Source: Nocardia iowensis
GTDB taxonomy: Bacteria; Actinomycetota; Actinomycetes; Mycobacteriales; Mycobacteriaceae
Length of the DNA stretch: 64,000 nt
Assembly: GCF_019222765.1 (NCBI RefSeq)
Contig: NZ_CP078145.1
Span: 2,542,001-2,606,000, forward strand
Direction of reading: 5' to 3'
Shown here: piece after piece, positions 27,941 through 36,502 of the stretch
How positions within the stretch are numbered: position 1 is the first letter of the stretch
Layout of the letters: each line of letters begins with the position of its first letter
Translations under genes and position numbers: made by a program
The notes under the pieces: generated by a model
Databases searched by the model: none
What the model was told of the DNA's origin: nothing
Seen by the model: only the letters and a program-made list of their open reading frames with translations

Positions 27941-27958
27941 ATGTGATATAGATCACAT
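27941..27958. promoter_or_regulatory. CRP/GlxR-type site TGTGA-N6-TCACA
   Basis: ATGTGATATAGATCACAT is a perfect palindrome apart from its centre and matches the cAMP-receptor consensus shared by E. coli CRP, Rv3676 and GlxR. It lies 5 bp after the TetR stop and about 257 bp upstream of the NlpC/P60 gene, its probable target. Confidence 0.6.
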
Positions 27959-28214
27959 GCTGATTATTTGCTGAACCATCGTCGCTGGTCCGGAGGGCGC
28001 GGCAGAATCGGCAGTGGTGCTGTTGTTGCGGAGATCGACTCCTGTGGCAGCAGTGAGTTCGTGGATTGTCCTAACTGCATTGAGCTGCGCTTGGTGGGTG
28101 CGTTCGCCGGGCGTGGCGGCTGCGGCTCCTTCTGGATGACGCTGCTCGAGCCGGGCGTCAGCCGGGGCCGCCGGATGGTTGCCCGGGTGCCGGGCAGCCG
28201 GAAGGGACGAGCAC

Positions 28215-28718
28215 GTGAACAGAAAACCCTTGCGCCGGATCGCCTTCGGATTACTCCTGGCGACCGTCGCGACGTTGATTCTGGCGGGTCCCGTCTGGTC
28301 GGATACCGGTAGCGGCACCGGCAGCGCCGACTCCGCCTCGGCATCCGGATCGGCCATGATCCCGTTGCCCAGCTCGCACGGAGTCGGCGCGCTGGCGGCG
28401 GCCGTCACCCAGACCGGCAAGCCGTACCAATGGGGCGGCACCGGACCATTCGCCTGGGACTGCTCCGGACTGGTGCAGTGGGCGTTCCGGCAGGTCGGCG
28501 TCCACATTCCGCGCACGACCTGGGAGCAGGCCAGGGCAGGCGCGCCCGTCCCGTTCTTCGCGCTCTCACCCGGCGACGTGGTGGTGTTGAACACCGACGG
28601 TTCGCACGTCGGGATCTACGCCGGTTTGGGCCAGATCTTCAACGCCTACGACTGGGGTGTCCCGGTCGGACTCAGCCCGCTGCGGCAGTTCGACATCTAC
28701 ACCATCCGCCGCTTCTGA
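28215..28718 (+). CDS. Secreted NlpC/P60 peptidoglycan endopeptidase
   Basis: A 167-residue protein with a signal peptide (basic MNRKPLRR then a hydrophobic core, about 1-30), a Ser/Gly-rich linker, and an NlpC/P60 domain from residue 60. The catalytic cysteine is C83 in WDCSGL and the histidine is H131 in GSHVGIY. It should cut D-Glu-DAP bonds in peptidoglycan stems outside the membrane. GTG 28215 follows GAAGGGA. The long upstream region with a CRP-type site suggests cAMP-linked control. Confidence 0.9.
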   Translation: MNRKPLRRIAFGLLLATVATLILAGPVWSDTGSGTGSADSASASGSAMIPLPSSHGVGALAAAVTQTGKPYQWGGTGPFAWDCSGLVQWAFRQVGVHIPRTTWEQARAGAPVPFFALSPGDVVVLNTDGSHVGIYAGLGQIFNAYDWGVPVGLSPLRQFDIYTIRRF

Positions 28719-28751
28719 CCCTGGGACGCAAGGCTTTCGGCCGTCCAGGGT
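28718..28751. terminator. Bidirectional terminator between NlpC/P60 gene and galU
   Basis: ACCCTGGGACG pairs with CGTCCAGGGT (one bulge) around a 13-nt loop, in the 36-bp gap between convergent genes, followed by TGTT. Confidence 0.65.
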
Positions 28752-28754
28752 TGT

Positions 28755-29642
28755 TCAGTCGCCGGTTTCCTCGGCGAGGGTGCGCAGGAGCGGACCGTAC
28801 TGCGGGTTCGCGAGCGCGGACGCGAACTGGGCGACCAGGTAGTCGGCCGGGTTGCCGGTGTCGTACCAGCGGCCCCGGATCACCTGGCCGAAGACCGGGT
28901 TGTCGGCGGCGTGCACGTTGATCGCGTCGGTCAGGTAGACCTCGCCGGTGCGGTGCTTGTACCAGGCCTTGGTCTGGGCGCGCAGCTCGTCGATGATGCC
29001 GGGGGTGACCACGTAGCCACCGATCGCGGCGAAGTTCGACGGGGCGTCTTCGGGCTTGGGCTTTTCCCGCAGGCCGGTGATGCGCAGCAGCCCGTTGCCC
29101 TGGTCGTCGGCGACCACCGGGACGCCGTAGCGCTGCGATTCGGCCGGGTCCATCGGCATCAGCGCGAGCACCGGAGCGCCGGTCGCCTCGTAGGCGTCGA
29201 TCAACTGCTGGGCGCGCGGGATTTCGGCGACGAACACGTCGTCGGGCCACAGCACCAGCATCGACTCGTCGCCGAGATTGCGGGCCGCGTTCAGGACCGG
29301 GGTGCCGTTGCCGTAGGGGCCGTGCTGGTCGAGGTAGGTGATGTGCCCGAGCCGGGACAGCTCGCCGACCTCTTCGACCGCGTCGGCGTATGCCGTCTTC
29401 CCATCCGAGCGCAGCTGCGCCACCAAGGCTGGGTTGGGCCGGAAGTGGTCTTGGATCAACGACTTTCCGCTGCTGACCACGATGGTGATGTCGGTGATGC
29501 CCGACGCGACCAGTTCGCGGACGGTGTGCTCGATGACCGGCTTGTCGCCGACCGGCAGCATCTCCTTCGGGATGGCCTTGGTCAGCGGGAGAAGCCGGGA
29601 ACCGATACCGGCGGCCGGGATCACGGCCTTGCGGATCTTCAT
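28755..29642 (-). CDS. galU: UTP-glucose-1-phosphate uridylyltransferase
   Basis: GalU makes UDP-glucose from UTP and glucose-1-phosphate, feeding trehalose, polysaccharide and cell envelope synthesis. The 295-residue protein opens with the nucleotide-binding block AVIPAAGIGSRLLPLTKAIPKEMLP and has LVLWPDDVFV, YGVPVV, GLREKPKPEDAPS and GEVYLTDAI, all conserved in GalU. ATG 29642 gives the family N-terminus (MKIRKAVIP); ATG 29654 adds four residues. Neither has a clear ribosome site. Confidence 0.93.
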   Translation of the reverse strand: MKIRKAVIPAAGIGSRLLPLTKAIPKEMLPVGDKPVIEHTVRELVASGITDITIVVSSGKSLIQDHFRPNPALVAQLRSDGKTAYADAVEEVGELSRLGHITYLDQHGPYGNGTPVLNAARNLGDESMLVLWPDDVFVAEIPRAQQLIDAYEATGAPVLALMPMDPAESQRYGVPVVADDQGNGLLRITGLREKPKPEDAPSNFAAIGGYVVTPGIIDELRAQTKAWYKHRTGEVYLTDAINVHAADNPVFGQVIRGRWYDTGNPADYLVAQFASALANPQYGPLLRTLAEETGD

Positions 29643-29899
29643 AGGTCCGATCATCACATATGAAGGCGGCCCGTAAGGCCGGTCCCCGCGCTTCGCCGAC
29701 TGTTCACCGAAACCGTGTAGTGCGTGGATGCGGCCGATATTCGCCCAGCTCATCGCTGGTCGAGGGGTTCGAGGGCTGCTCGCCGCCGGGCGGGGCGGGC
29801 CAGGTGATCCTGGCAGGAAACCAACAGCTAGTGGCCAGCGATCACCCAGCGTTCGGCACCTGTCCGGATTTGTCGGTGGGCGGGCGTAGATTTCCCGTC

Positions 29900-29977
29900 G
29901 TGCGTACGGACAAGGCGACTGACGTGCTTCCGGCGCGGGTACCCGAGTCCGGGGAACCCGCGGCGAAGCCACGGTGA
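29900..29977 (+). CDS. 25-codon leaderless small ORF coupled to dinB
   Basis: A frame of 25 codons ([20 protein letters not shown]...) whose GTG lies 7 nt after TAGATT (29887-29892), the spacing of leaderless actinobacterial transcripts. Its TGA overlaps the dinB GTG in a GTGA. It could feed ribosomes to dinB, which has no good ribosome site of its own. No convincing -35 is seen. Confidence 0.4.
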   Translation: MRTDKATDVLPARVPESGEPAAKPR

Positions 29978-31383
29978 GCGAACAGCATCCACTCGCGCGC
30001 GCCGACGCGCAGAGCACTGCCCGGCGCTGGGTGCTGCACATCGATATGGATGCGTTCTTCGCCTCCGCCGAACAGTTGACGCGTCCCACGTTGCGCGGTC
30101 GGCCGGTCCTGGTCGGCGGCATCGGCGGGCGCGGCGTCGTCGCGGGCGCCAGCTACGAGGCGCGGGTGTACGGCGCGCGTTCGGCGATGCCGATGCATCA
30201 GGCGCGCAGGCTGGTCGGTGTCAACGCGGTGGTGGTGCCGCCGCGCGGCGCCGTGTACGGCGTGCTCAGCGGGCAGGTGTTCGACGCGCTGCGCAGCCGG
30301 ATCCCGGTGCTGGAGACGCTGTCGTTCGACGAGGCGTTCGGCGAACCCGCCGAACTGGCCGGCGCGACGGTGGCGCGGGTGCACGAATTCTGCGAGGAGC
30401 TGCGCACGGTGGTGCGCGAACGCACGGGTCTCACCGCATCGGTCGGCGCTGGCACCGGCAAGCAGCTGGCCAAGATCGCCTCCGGGCTCGCCAAACCTGA
30501 TGGGATACGGGTGGTTTCGCCGGTCGAGCAGCAACAGCTGCTGGCCGCGCTTCCGGTGCGCAAGCTGTGGGGGATCGGCCCGGTGGCGGAGCACAAGCTG
30601 CGCTCGCTCGGCATCGAGACCGTCGGCGCGTTCGCCGCGCTGCCCGAATCCGAGGCGGTGGCGACGCTGGGCGGTGCGGTCGGCGCCGCGCTGCACCGGC
30701 TGGCGCGCGGCATCGATGAGCGCCCGGTCGCCGAACGCGCCGAGGCCAAACAGATCAGCGCCGAGACCACCTACGAGACCGACATCGTCACGCTCGCGCA
30801 ACTCCGTCCGGCCATCGAAGCGATGGCGGCGGCGGCACATCGCCGCTTGCTCGACGACGGGCGCGCCGCACGCACCGTGGTGCTGAAATTGAAGAAGTCC
30901 GACATGAGCATCGTGACGCGCTCGTTCACCCTGCCGTATGCGACCGAGGACCTCACAACGCTGTCCACCGCCGCCCAGCGCTCCGCGATCGACCCGACCG
31001 AGCTCGGCCCGATCCGGCTGGTCGGCGTCGGCTACGGCGGATTGTCCATGGTGCGGCAGGAGTCCCTGTTCCCCGAGCTGGATCAGGCGCCGGTCGGCGC
31101 GGACGGCGGGTGGGAAGGCGGCGAGCACGAACCGGCCGCCGCGCCGACGGGCGCAGCCGAGCCGCCGGAAGGGCAGGCCGCACCCGCACTCGCCATCCCG
31201 CTCTGGCACCGCGGCATGGATGTCGAACATCCCGACTACGGTCACGGCTGGGTACAGGGCGGTGGATACGGCGTCGTGACGGTCCGATTCGAGACCCGCT
31301 CGACCGGTCCCGGCCCGGCCCGCACCTTCGCCGCCGACGATCCGAGCCTGACCAGAGCCGATCCGCTGCGCAGTCTGCGGTGA
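29974..31383 (+). CDS. dinB: DNA polymerase IV (DinB1 type)
   Basis: A Y-family translesion polymerase of 469 residues. The metal-binding acids are D24 (IDMDAFFA) and D119-E120 in [24 protein letters not shown] and the helix-hairpin-helix [11 protein letters not shown] are typical, and Q362-E-S-L-F is a sliding-clamp binding motif. A C-terminal extension of about 90 residues follows ([20 protein letters not shown]). The clamp motif, tail and position after ileS match mycobacterial DinB1 (Rv1537) rather than DinB2. GTG 29974 overlaps a small upstream ORF. Confidence 0.93.
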   Translation: MSEQHPLARADAQSTARRWVLHIDMDAFFASAEQLTRPTLRGRPVLVGGIGGRGVVAGASYEARVYGARSAMPMHQARRLVGVNAVVVPPRGAVYGVLSGQVFDALRSRIPVLETLSFDEAFGEPAELAGATVARVHEFCEELRTVVRERTGLTASVGAGTGKQLAKIASGLAKPDGIRVVSPVEQQQLLAALPVRKLWGIGPVAEHKLRSLGIETVGAFAALPESEAVATLGGAVGAALHRLARGIDERPVAERAEAKQISAETTYETDIVTLAQLRPAIEAMAAAAHRRLLDDGRAARTVVLKLKKSDMSIVTRSFTLPYATEDLTTLSTAAQRSAIDPTELGPIRLVGVGYGGLSMVRQESLFPELDQAPVGADGGWEGGEHEPAAAPTGAAEPPEGQAAPALAIPLWHRGMDVEHPDYGHGWVQGGGYGVVTVRFETRSTGPGPARTFAADDPSLTRADPLRSLR

Positions 31384-31581
31384 CCACGCCCCGGCGAACG
31401 GCTCGACATCGCCGATTCCACCGCGTACGTTCGCTGCCGACGACATCAGTCAGTCCCGTGTGGGTCCACGCGGTGGTCTTCTGTGCCGGTAGCCTGGGAG
31501 CTCGTGCAGCGCCGCCGGCTCGGGTGGAGGCTGCCATTGCTGGACATGACACGGACCTACTCGAACGCAAAGGACGAGCAG

Positions 31582-32082
31582 TTGAAGCTTCGTAAGACTG
31601 GACGCATCGCGATCGCCGGCCTGGCCATCGTTGCCGCGCTTGGCATGACCGCGTGCGGCGACGACAAGGACAGCAAGCCGGCCGCCAAGACGACGACCAG
31701 CGCCGCGGCGTCGGCGTCGGCCAGCGCCGCGAACCTGCCGCCGGTCCCGACCGTCGCGGAGCTGAACACCGCCCTGGCCCGCGCGCTGGACCCGGCGGTC
31801 CCGGCGGCGGAGAAGCTGGACGGCGTCCAGGGCGCCGAGGCCGACCCGACCCTGCCGGACCGCCTCTCCCAGGCAGCCAAGGGCGCGGACGTGAAGATCG
31901 AGGTCACCGACGTCACCAGCTTCGGCGACAGTGTCAACGCCAAGGCCAAGTTCGTCGTCAACGGCCAGGAGAACATCGTCGACGTGCCCTTCGTCGCCGA
32001 CAACGGCAAGTGGAAGATCCAGAAGTCCTGGGCCTGCGCCATGCTGACCAACCTCGGCCAGACCTCGACGGCCTGCAGCTGA
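31582..32082 (+). CDS. MTB12-like lipoprotein
   Basis: A 166-residue exported lipoprotein: basic start, hydrophobic core, and cleavage before C25 (GMTAC). A Ser/Ala-rich spacer leads to a C-terminal domain with LPPVPTVAELNTAL, VPAAEKLDGVQGAE and VPFVADNGKWKIQKSWAC, which I recognise as the 'low molecular weight antigen MTB12-like' fold (Rv2376c relatives). The role is unknown; it is surface-exposed. I chose TTG 31582 (after AAGGACGAG) because it starts at the basic signal region; ATG 31546 is an alternative. Confidence 0.7.
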   Translation: MKLRKTGRIAIAGLAIVAALGMTACGDDKDSKPAAKTTTSAAASASASAANLPPVPTVAELNTALARALDPAVPAAEKLDGVQGAEADPTLPDRLSQAAKGADVKIEVTDVTSFGDSVNAKAKFVVNGQENIVDVPFVADNGKWKIQKSWACAMLTNLGQTSTACS

Positions 32083-32093
32083 TTCGTGCCGCC

Positions 32094-32120
32094 GCGGCCG
32101 GCTCCCCGCGAGTCGGCCGC
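32094..32120 (+). terminator. Hairpin after MTB12-like gene
   Basis: GCGGCCGGCTC pairs with GAGTCGGCCGC (one G-T pair) around a 5-nt loop, 11 bp after the stop codon. Confidence 0.55.
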
Positions 32121-32245
32121 GTCGAACGACCCCGGCGCGATGCTTTCCCGCCGGGTGCTCGAAGGACGCAGTCGGCGTAAGCGATTCGAGAGCCGATAGC
32201 TGGGACTCTGTGTCATCCAATGATTTCGCGCTAGCATCCACCGTC

Positions 32246-35200
32246 GTGACTGTCAGTGACGCTGTGCGCGAATCCGCTCAACCGTCGGCGCAGCGGGGAG
32301 ATCAGCACGATCCGGGCACGCACCTCGCTGGCGCTGCCTCTCGTCGAATCAGGTTGCTGGCACTCGTCAGTGGACTTCTCGCGTTCCTCACCGCGGTGTC
32401 GCTGCCGTTCCTTCCGGTCCGGCAGGACCAATCCAGTGTGGTGTGGCCGCAGACGGCTGCGGTGACATCGGTGACGGCGCCGCTGATCACCTACGCCCCG
32501 ACGAATCTCGCTGCTCAGATCCCGTGCGCTGCCTTCGGCGCGCTGGCGGATTCGGGCGGCGTTGTGGTGTCGACGATTCCGCGGCAGTCACCCGATCTGG
32601 AGCGCTACGGCTTCGTGGTCAAGGTCGTCCCCGATACGGCGGATCGCGCGGGCCGGGTCGACGTGGTGTCGCGCAACACGCTGCTGTGGTCGTCGCCGCT
32701 GAGTGCCGTCCGCGATCGGTCCTGTTCGGTCGCCATCGAGATGAACACGCAGCGCAGCACGGTGTCGGCACCGGGCCTCGCGGATTCGGACAAGGAGTTC
32801 GCGACCGATATCCGCCCGCAGGTGGTCGGTGTCTTCAGCGAGCTGACCGGCGCTGCACCGTCGGGGTTGCACGTGAATGTGCAAGTAGATTCCCGTTTTT
32901 CGGCTTCGCCGACACCGTTGAAGCTGGCCGCGATGGTGCTGGCCGCGTTGGCCACACTGGTCGCGCTGGTCGCGCTGTATCGCTTGGACGGCCTCGACGG
33001 CCGAAAGTCGCGGCGGTTCCTGCCTGCCCGATGGTGGCGGTTGCAACCGGCGGACTACCTGGTTTTCGCCACCCTGCTGGTCTGGCACTTCATCGGTGCC
33101 AACACCTCCGATGACGGCTATATCCTCGGCATGGCTCGCGCCGCGCGCAGCTCCGGGTTCATGTCGAATTACTACCGGTGGTTCAGCGTCGACGAGGGGC
33201 CGTTCTACACGCCGTACACCGACATGATCGGGTTGCTCACCCACGTGTCGTCGGTGAGTCCATGGGTTCGGTTGCCCACCTTGCTTGTCGGCGTCATCGC
33301 CTGGTGGGTGATCAGCCGCGAGCTACTACCGCGGCTCGGCGCCGCCCTGCGCGCCAACGCGATTGCCGTATGGACCAGCGCACTGGTGTTCCTCGCGTTC
33401 TGGCTGCCCTACAACAACGGCTTGCGCGCCGAACCCTTTGTGGCGGTGGGCGTGATCCTCACCTGGGCCTCGGTCGAACGGGCCATTGCGACCCGGCGGC
33501 TGCTGCCCTACGCATTCGCGATCATGATCGCGGCGCTGACCTTGACCGCCGCGCCCTCGGGCTTGATCTGTATCGGCGCGTTGGCCGCCGGGGCACGCAC
33601 GATGACCGCGGTGATCATGCAGCGGGCGAAGCGCACCGGATATCTGGCGCTGCTGTTGCCCCTACTTGCTTCCGGTGTGGCGGTGCTGACCGTGGTCTTC
33701 GCGGACCGGACCTTCGCCGGAGTGCGTGAGTTCTTCTACGTGCACAACCGGATCGGTCCCGGTGAGTCGTGGTTCTTCGAGTTCCTGCGCTACCAGTATC
33801 TGCTGCAGCCCAGCGGTGACGGCTGGCTCACCCGGCGTTTCGGCATGTTCATGCTGCTGCTGACCTTGGTCGTGTGCGTGGTGACGATGCTGCGCCGCGG
33901 CGGGCACATCCCCGGCACCGCCGTCAGTCCGTCGCGACGACTGATCGGTATCACCTTCGCCGCCATGGTGCTGATGATGTTCTCGCCGACGAAGTGGATC
34001 CATCAGTTCGGCGTCTTCGCCGGGCTGGCCGCCTGCGTCGCGGCGCTCACCGCCGTCGCGATCAGTCCCCGGATCACCCGTCCGCTGCGCAACCGGGCAC
34101 TGTTCGCCGCGGCCGTCTTCTTCGTCCTGGCACTGACTTTCATCGGCGCCAACGGCTACTGGTGGGTGTCGGCCTGGGGAGTTCCATGGTGGGACAAGGC
34201 GCCGATGATCGCCGGTTTCGGGTTGTCTACCTTCGCGGCGGGCCTGTCGATCCTCGCGCTGGCTGTCGCGGCGTGGTTCCACATTCGCCCGGAAACCCAG
34301 CCGCGTCCCGACTCGGTACCCGGTCGGGTCGCGCGCGTTCCCGTACTGGTCGTCGTCGCGGCCGCCATGGTGCTGTTCGAAGTGCTGTCGATGGCGAAAG
34401 CGGCGGTGGCACAGTATCCGTCGTATTCGATCGCCCAATCGAACCTCGCCGCGGCCTTCTCCGGTGGCTGCGGCCTCGCGGACCACGTGCTGGTCGAGAC
34501 CGACCCCAACGCATCGGTGCTGCGCCCGCTTACCGGCGATGCCGCAACGGCGCTGGCCGGCGCCGACTCGACCGGATTCACCCCGAACGGCGTGGCGGCC
34601 GACCTCACCTCCGATGAGATCGAATCCACTACGGGCAAGGCGAATTCCGTCGCCAGCACCGATGCCGATGAGCCCGCGGATCCGAAGGCCGGGTCGAAGT
34701 CGCCGGGTTCGGAGACCGGCACGTCCACGGGCGCGGGAGTCAACGGCAGCAGTGTCCCACTGCCCTTCGGCCTGGATCCGGCAACCACCCCCGTACTCGG
34801 CAGCTATCGGGAAGGCACCCAGGAGCCCGCCGATCTGACGACAGGGTGGTATCGACTTCCCAAGGACAGCAATGGAAGTCGTGGCCCGATCATCTCGATC
34901 GCGGTCGCCGGCCGGATCCGGCACGTCGACAGCGACGGCATCGTCCACCCGGGACAGGACCTGCGCTTGGAGTACGGCCGCGCGGAAGCCGACGGCACGG
35001 CCGTCGCGCTCGGCAGTGTCGACCCGATCGACATCGGCCCGTCCCCGTCGTGGCGCAATATGCGCGTTCCGTTCGACTGGCTGCCCGGCGATGCTGACGT
35101 CGTCCGAATCGTCGCGAGCGACAAGGATCTCGGCAAGGATCAGTGGCTCGCGGTGACCCCGCCGCGCGTGCCGCAGACGAAAACCCTGACCGACCTGGTC

Positions 35201-35563
35201 GGTTCGCGGACGCCGGTGCTGCTGGACTGGGAGGTCGCCATGACCTACCCCTGCCAGAACCTGGTCGCTACCCACGCCGGCGTCGGTGACCTGCCCAGCT
35301 ACCGCATCCTGCCCGATCGCAACGGTGCGACCATCACCAATCTCTGGCAGGCGCACGACGGCGGCGGCCCGCTCGGCTGGACCCAACTGCTGTTCACCGC
35401 CCGCGCCCTGCCCGCCTATCTGAACAACGACTGGGACCGCGATTGGGGATCGATCGAGCAATACCTGCCACTTGATCCGAACGCCCACCCCGCAACCGTC
35501 CAGATCGACCGAACCCAACGCTGGGGCACCTGGACCCCCGGCCACATCAACACCGCCTGGTAG
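32246..35563 (+). CDS. Emb-type arabinosyltransferase (GT53)
   Basis: A large membrane glycosyltransferase of the EmbA/B/C family, which uses decaprenyl-phospho-arabinose to build arabinogalactan or lipoarabinomannan. From GTG 32246 it is 1105 residues: N-terminal carbohydrate-binding region, about 13 helices, and a C-terminal periplasmic lectin-like domain. The catalytic loop is present (D289-D290 in TSDDGYILGMARAA). A Ser/Gly-rich insert of about 50 residues precedes the C-terminal domain. TAGCAT 8 nt before the GTG suggests a leaderless start; GTG 32210 is an alternative. It stands alone, not in an embCAB operon, and overlaps rarD tail to tail by 17 bp. Confidence 0.9.
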   Translation: MTVSDAVRESAQPSAQRGDQHDPGTHLAGAASRRIRLLALVSGLLAFLTAVSLPFLPVRQDQSSVVWPQTAAVTSVTAPLITYAPTNLAAQIPCAAFGALADSGGVVVSTIPRQSPDLERYGFVVKVVPDTADRAGRVDVVSRNTLLWSSPLSAVRDRSCSVAIEMNTQRSTVSAPGLADSDKEFATDIRPQVVGVFSELTGAAPSGLHVNVQVDSRFSASPTPLKLAAMVLAALATLVALVALYRLDGLDGRKSRRFLPARWWRLQPADYLVFATLLVWHFIGANTSDDGYILGMARAARSSGFMSNYYRWFSVDEGPFYTPYTDMIGLLTHVSSVSPWVRLPTLLVGVIAWWVISRELLPRLGAALRANAIAVWTSALVFLAFWLPYNNGLRAEPFVAVGVILTWASVERAIATRRLLPYAFAIMIAALTLTAAPSGLICIGALAAGARTMTAVIMQRAKRTGYLALLLPLLASGVAVLTVVFADRTFAGVREFFYVHNRIGPGESWFFEFLRYQYLLQPSGDGWLTRRFGMFMLLLTLVVCVVTMLRRGGHIPGTAVSPSRRLIGITFAAMVLMMFSPTKWIHQFGVFAGLAACVAALTAVAISPRITRPLRNRALFAAAVFFVLALTFIGANGYWWVSAWGVPWWDKAPMIAGFGLSTFAAGLSILALAVAAWFHIRPETQPRPDSVPGRVARVPVLVVVAAAMVLFEVLSMAKAAVAQYPSYSIAQSNLAAAFSGGCGLADHVLVETDPNASVLRPLTGDAATALAGADSTGFTPNGVAADLTSDEIESTTGKANSVASTDADEPADPKAGSKSPGSETGTSTGAGVNGSSVPLPFGLDPATTPVLGSYREGTQEPADLTTGWYRLPKDSNGSRGPIISIAVAGRIRHVDSDGIVHPGQDLRLEYGRAEADGTAVALGSVDPIDIGPSPSWRNMRVPFDWLPGDADVVRIVASDKDLGKDQWLAVTPPRVPQTKTLTDLVGSRTPVLLDWEVAMTYPCQNLVATHAGVGDLPSYRILPDRNGATITNLWQAHDGGGPLGWTQLLFTARALPAYLNNDWDRDWGSIEQYLPLDPNAHPATVQIDRTQRWGTWTPGHINTAW

Positions 35564-36488
35564 CCCCAGCGGCGGCGCCGCGGGCGTCCAGATGGGTGCG
35601 GCGGGCGCGTAGCAGGGCGTGGGTGGTGAAGATGGCCAGGGCGGTCCAGATGAGGGCGAAGCCCGCCCAGCGGGATGCGGGCATCGGTTCGTGGGCGACG
35701 GCGACGCCCCAGGCCATCTGGAGTGCGGGGGTGAGGTATTGGAGCAGGCCCATGGTGGACAGCGGAACCCGTTGGGCGGCAACGGCGAACAGTAGCAGCG
35801 GGACGAGGGTGACCGGGCCGGTGGCCATCATGAGTGCGGCATGCCCTGCGCCGGAACCGAATTCGCTGCGGCCGGTGACGGCGAGCAGGACGACGAAGGC
35901 GAGCGCGAACGGCGCGGCGACCACGCCCTCGGCGGCGATGCCGCGCAGCGCGTCCAGTGGGATCACCTTCTTCACCAGACCGTAGGTCGCGAACGAGCAG
36001 GCGAGCACCAGCGCGATGACCGGCGGCCTGCCGTAGTCGACAGTGAGAACCGCCACAGCCGCGGCCCCGAGCCCGAGCGCGGCCCACTGCGCCTTGGCCA
36101 GCCGCTCACGGAAGATGAGCACCCCGAACGCCACGGTGACCAACGGATTGATGAAGTACCCCAGCGCGCACTCCACCACATGCCCCGAGGTGACGCCGTA
36201 CACGTACACACCCCAGTTGATCGCGATCGCCGCCGAGGCCACCGCGGCCAGCCGCCAGATCCGCGCGCCGATGCCGAACAACTCCCGTAGCCGCCCGCGC
36301 ACCGCCAGGACCGCGAGCACCACCACCAGGGTCCAGAGAATCCGCTGCGCCACCACCTCGGTGGCGCTGGCGAACGCCAGCAACCCGAAGAACGCGGGGA
36401 ACAACCCCCACAGGAAAAAGGCACTCGTACCGAAGACAACACCGGGGATAGACCTGCTCTGCCGCACGCTTCCGACGCTACTTCTCAC
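35547..36488 (-). CDS. rarD: EamA/RarD family transporter
   Basis: A 313-residue drug/metabolite superfamily permease with ten hydrophobic segments in two EamA repeats. [21 protein letters not shown] and [28 protein letters not shown] are characteristic of the RarD subgroup; the substrate is unknown. The GTG start at 36488 lies only 14 bp from the divergent ctpE start, so both genes must share overlapping promoter sequence, or rarD starts at a downstream codon. Confidence 0.88.
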   Translation of the reverse strand: MRSSVGSVRQSRSIPGVVFGTSAFFLWGLFPAFFGLLAFASATEVVAQRILWTLVVVLAVLAVRGRLRELFGIGARIWRLAAVASAAIAINWGVYVYGVTSGHVVECALGYFINPLVTVAFGVLIFRERLAKAQWAALGLGAAAVAVLTVDYGRPPVIALVLACSFATYGLVKKVIPLDALRGIAAEGVVAAPFALAFVVLLAVTGRSEFGSGAGHAALMMATGPVTLVPLLLFAVAAQRVPLSTMGLLQYLTPALQMAWGVAVAHEPMPASRWAGFALIWTALAIFTTHALLRARRTHLDARGAAAGATRRC

Positions 36489-36502
36489 GTAGCCTTGCGG
36501 TC

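Noticed and set aside
27936..28214. c-di-AMP (ydaO) riboswitch before the NlpC/P60 gene
   Set aside because: Such riboswitches often precede wall hydrolase genes in actinobacteria, but I could not find the conserved core motifs here.
33662..35782. 706-codon open frame antisense to the arabinosyltransferase gene
   Set aside because: No start signal or domain; the + strand gene is clearly real.
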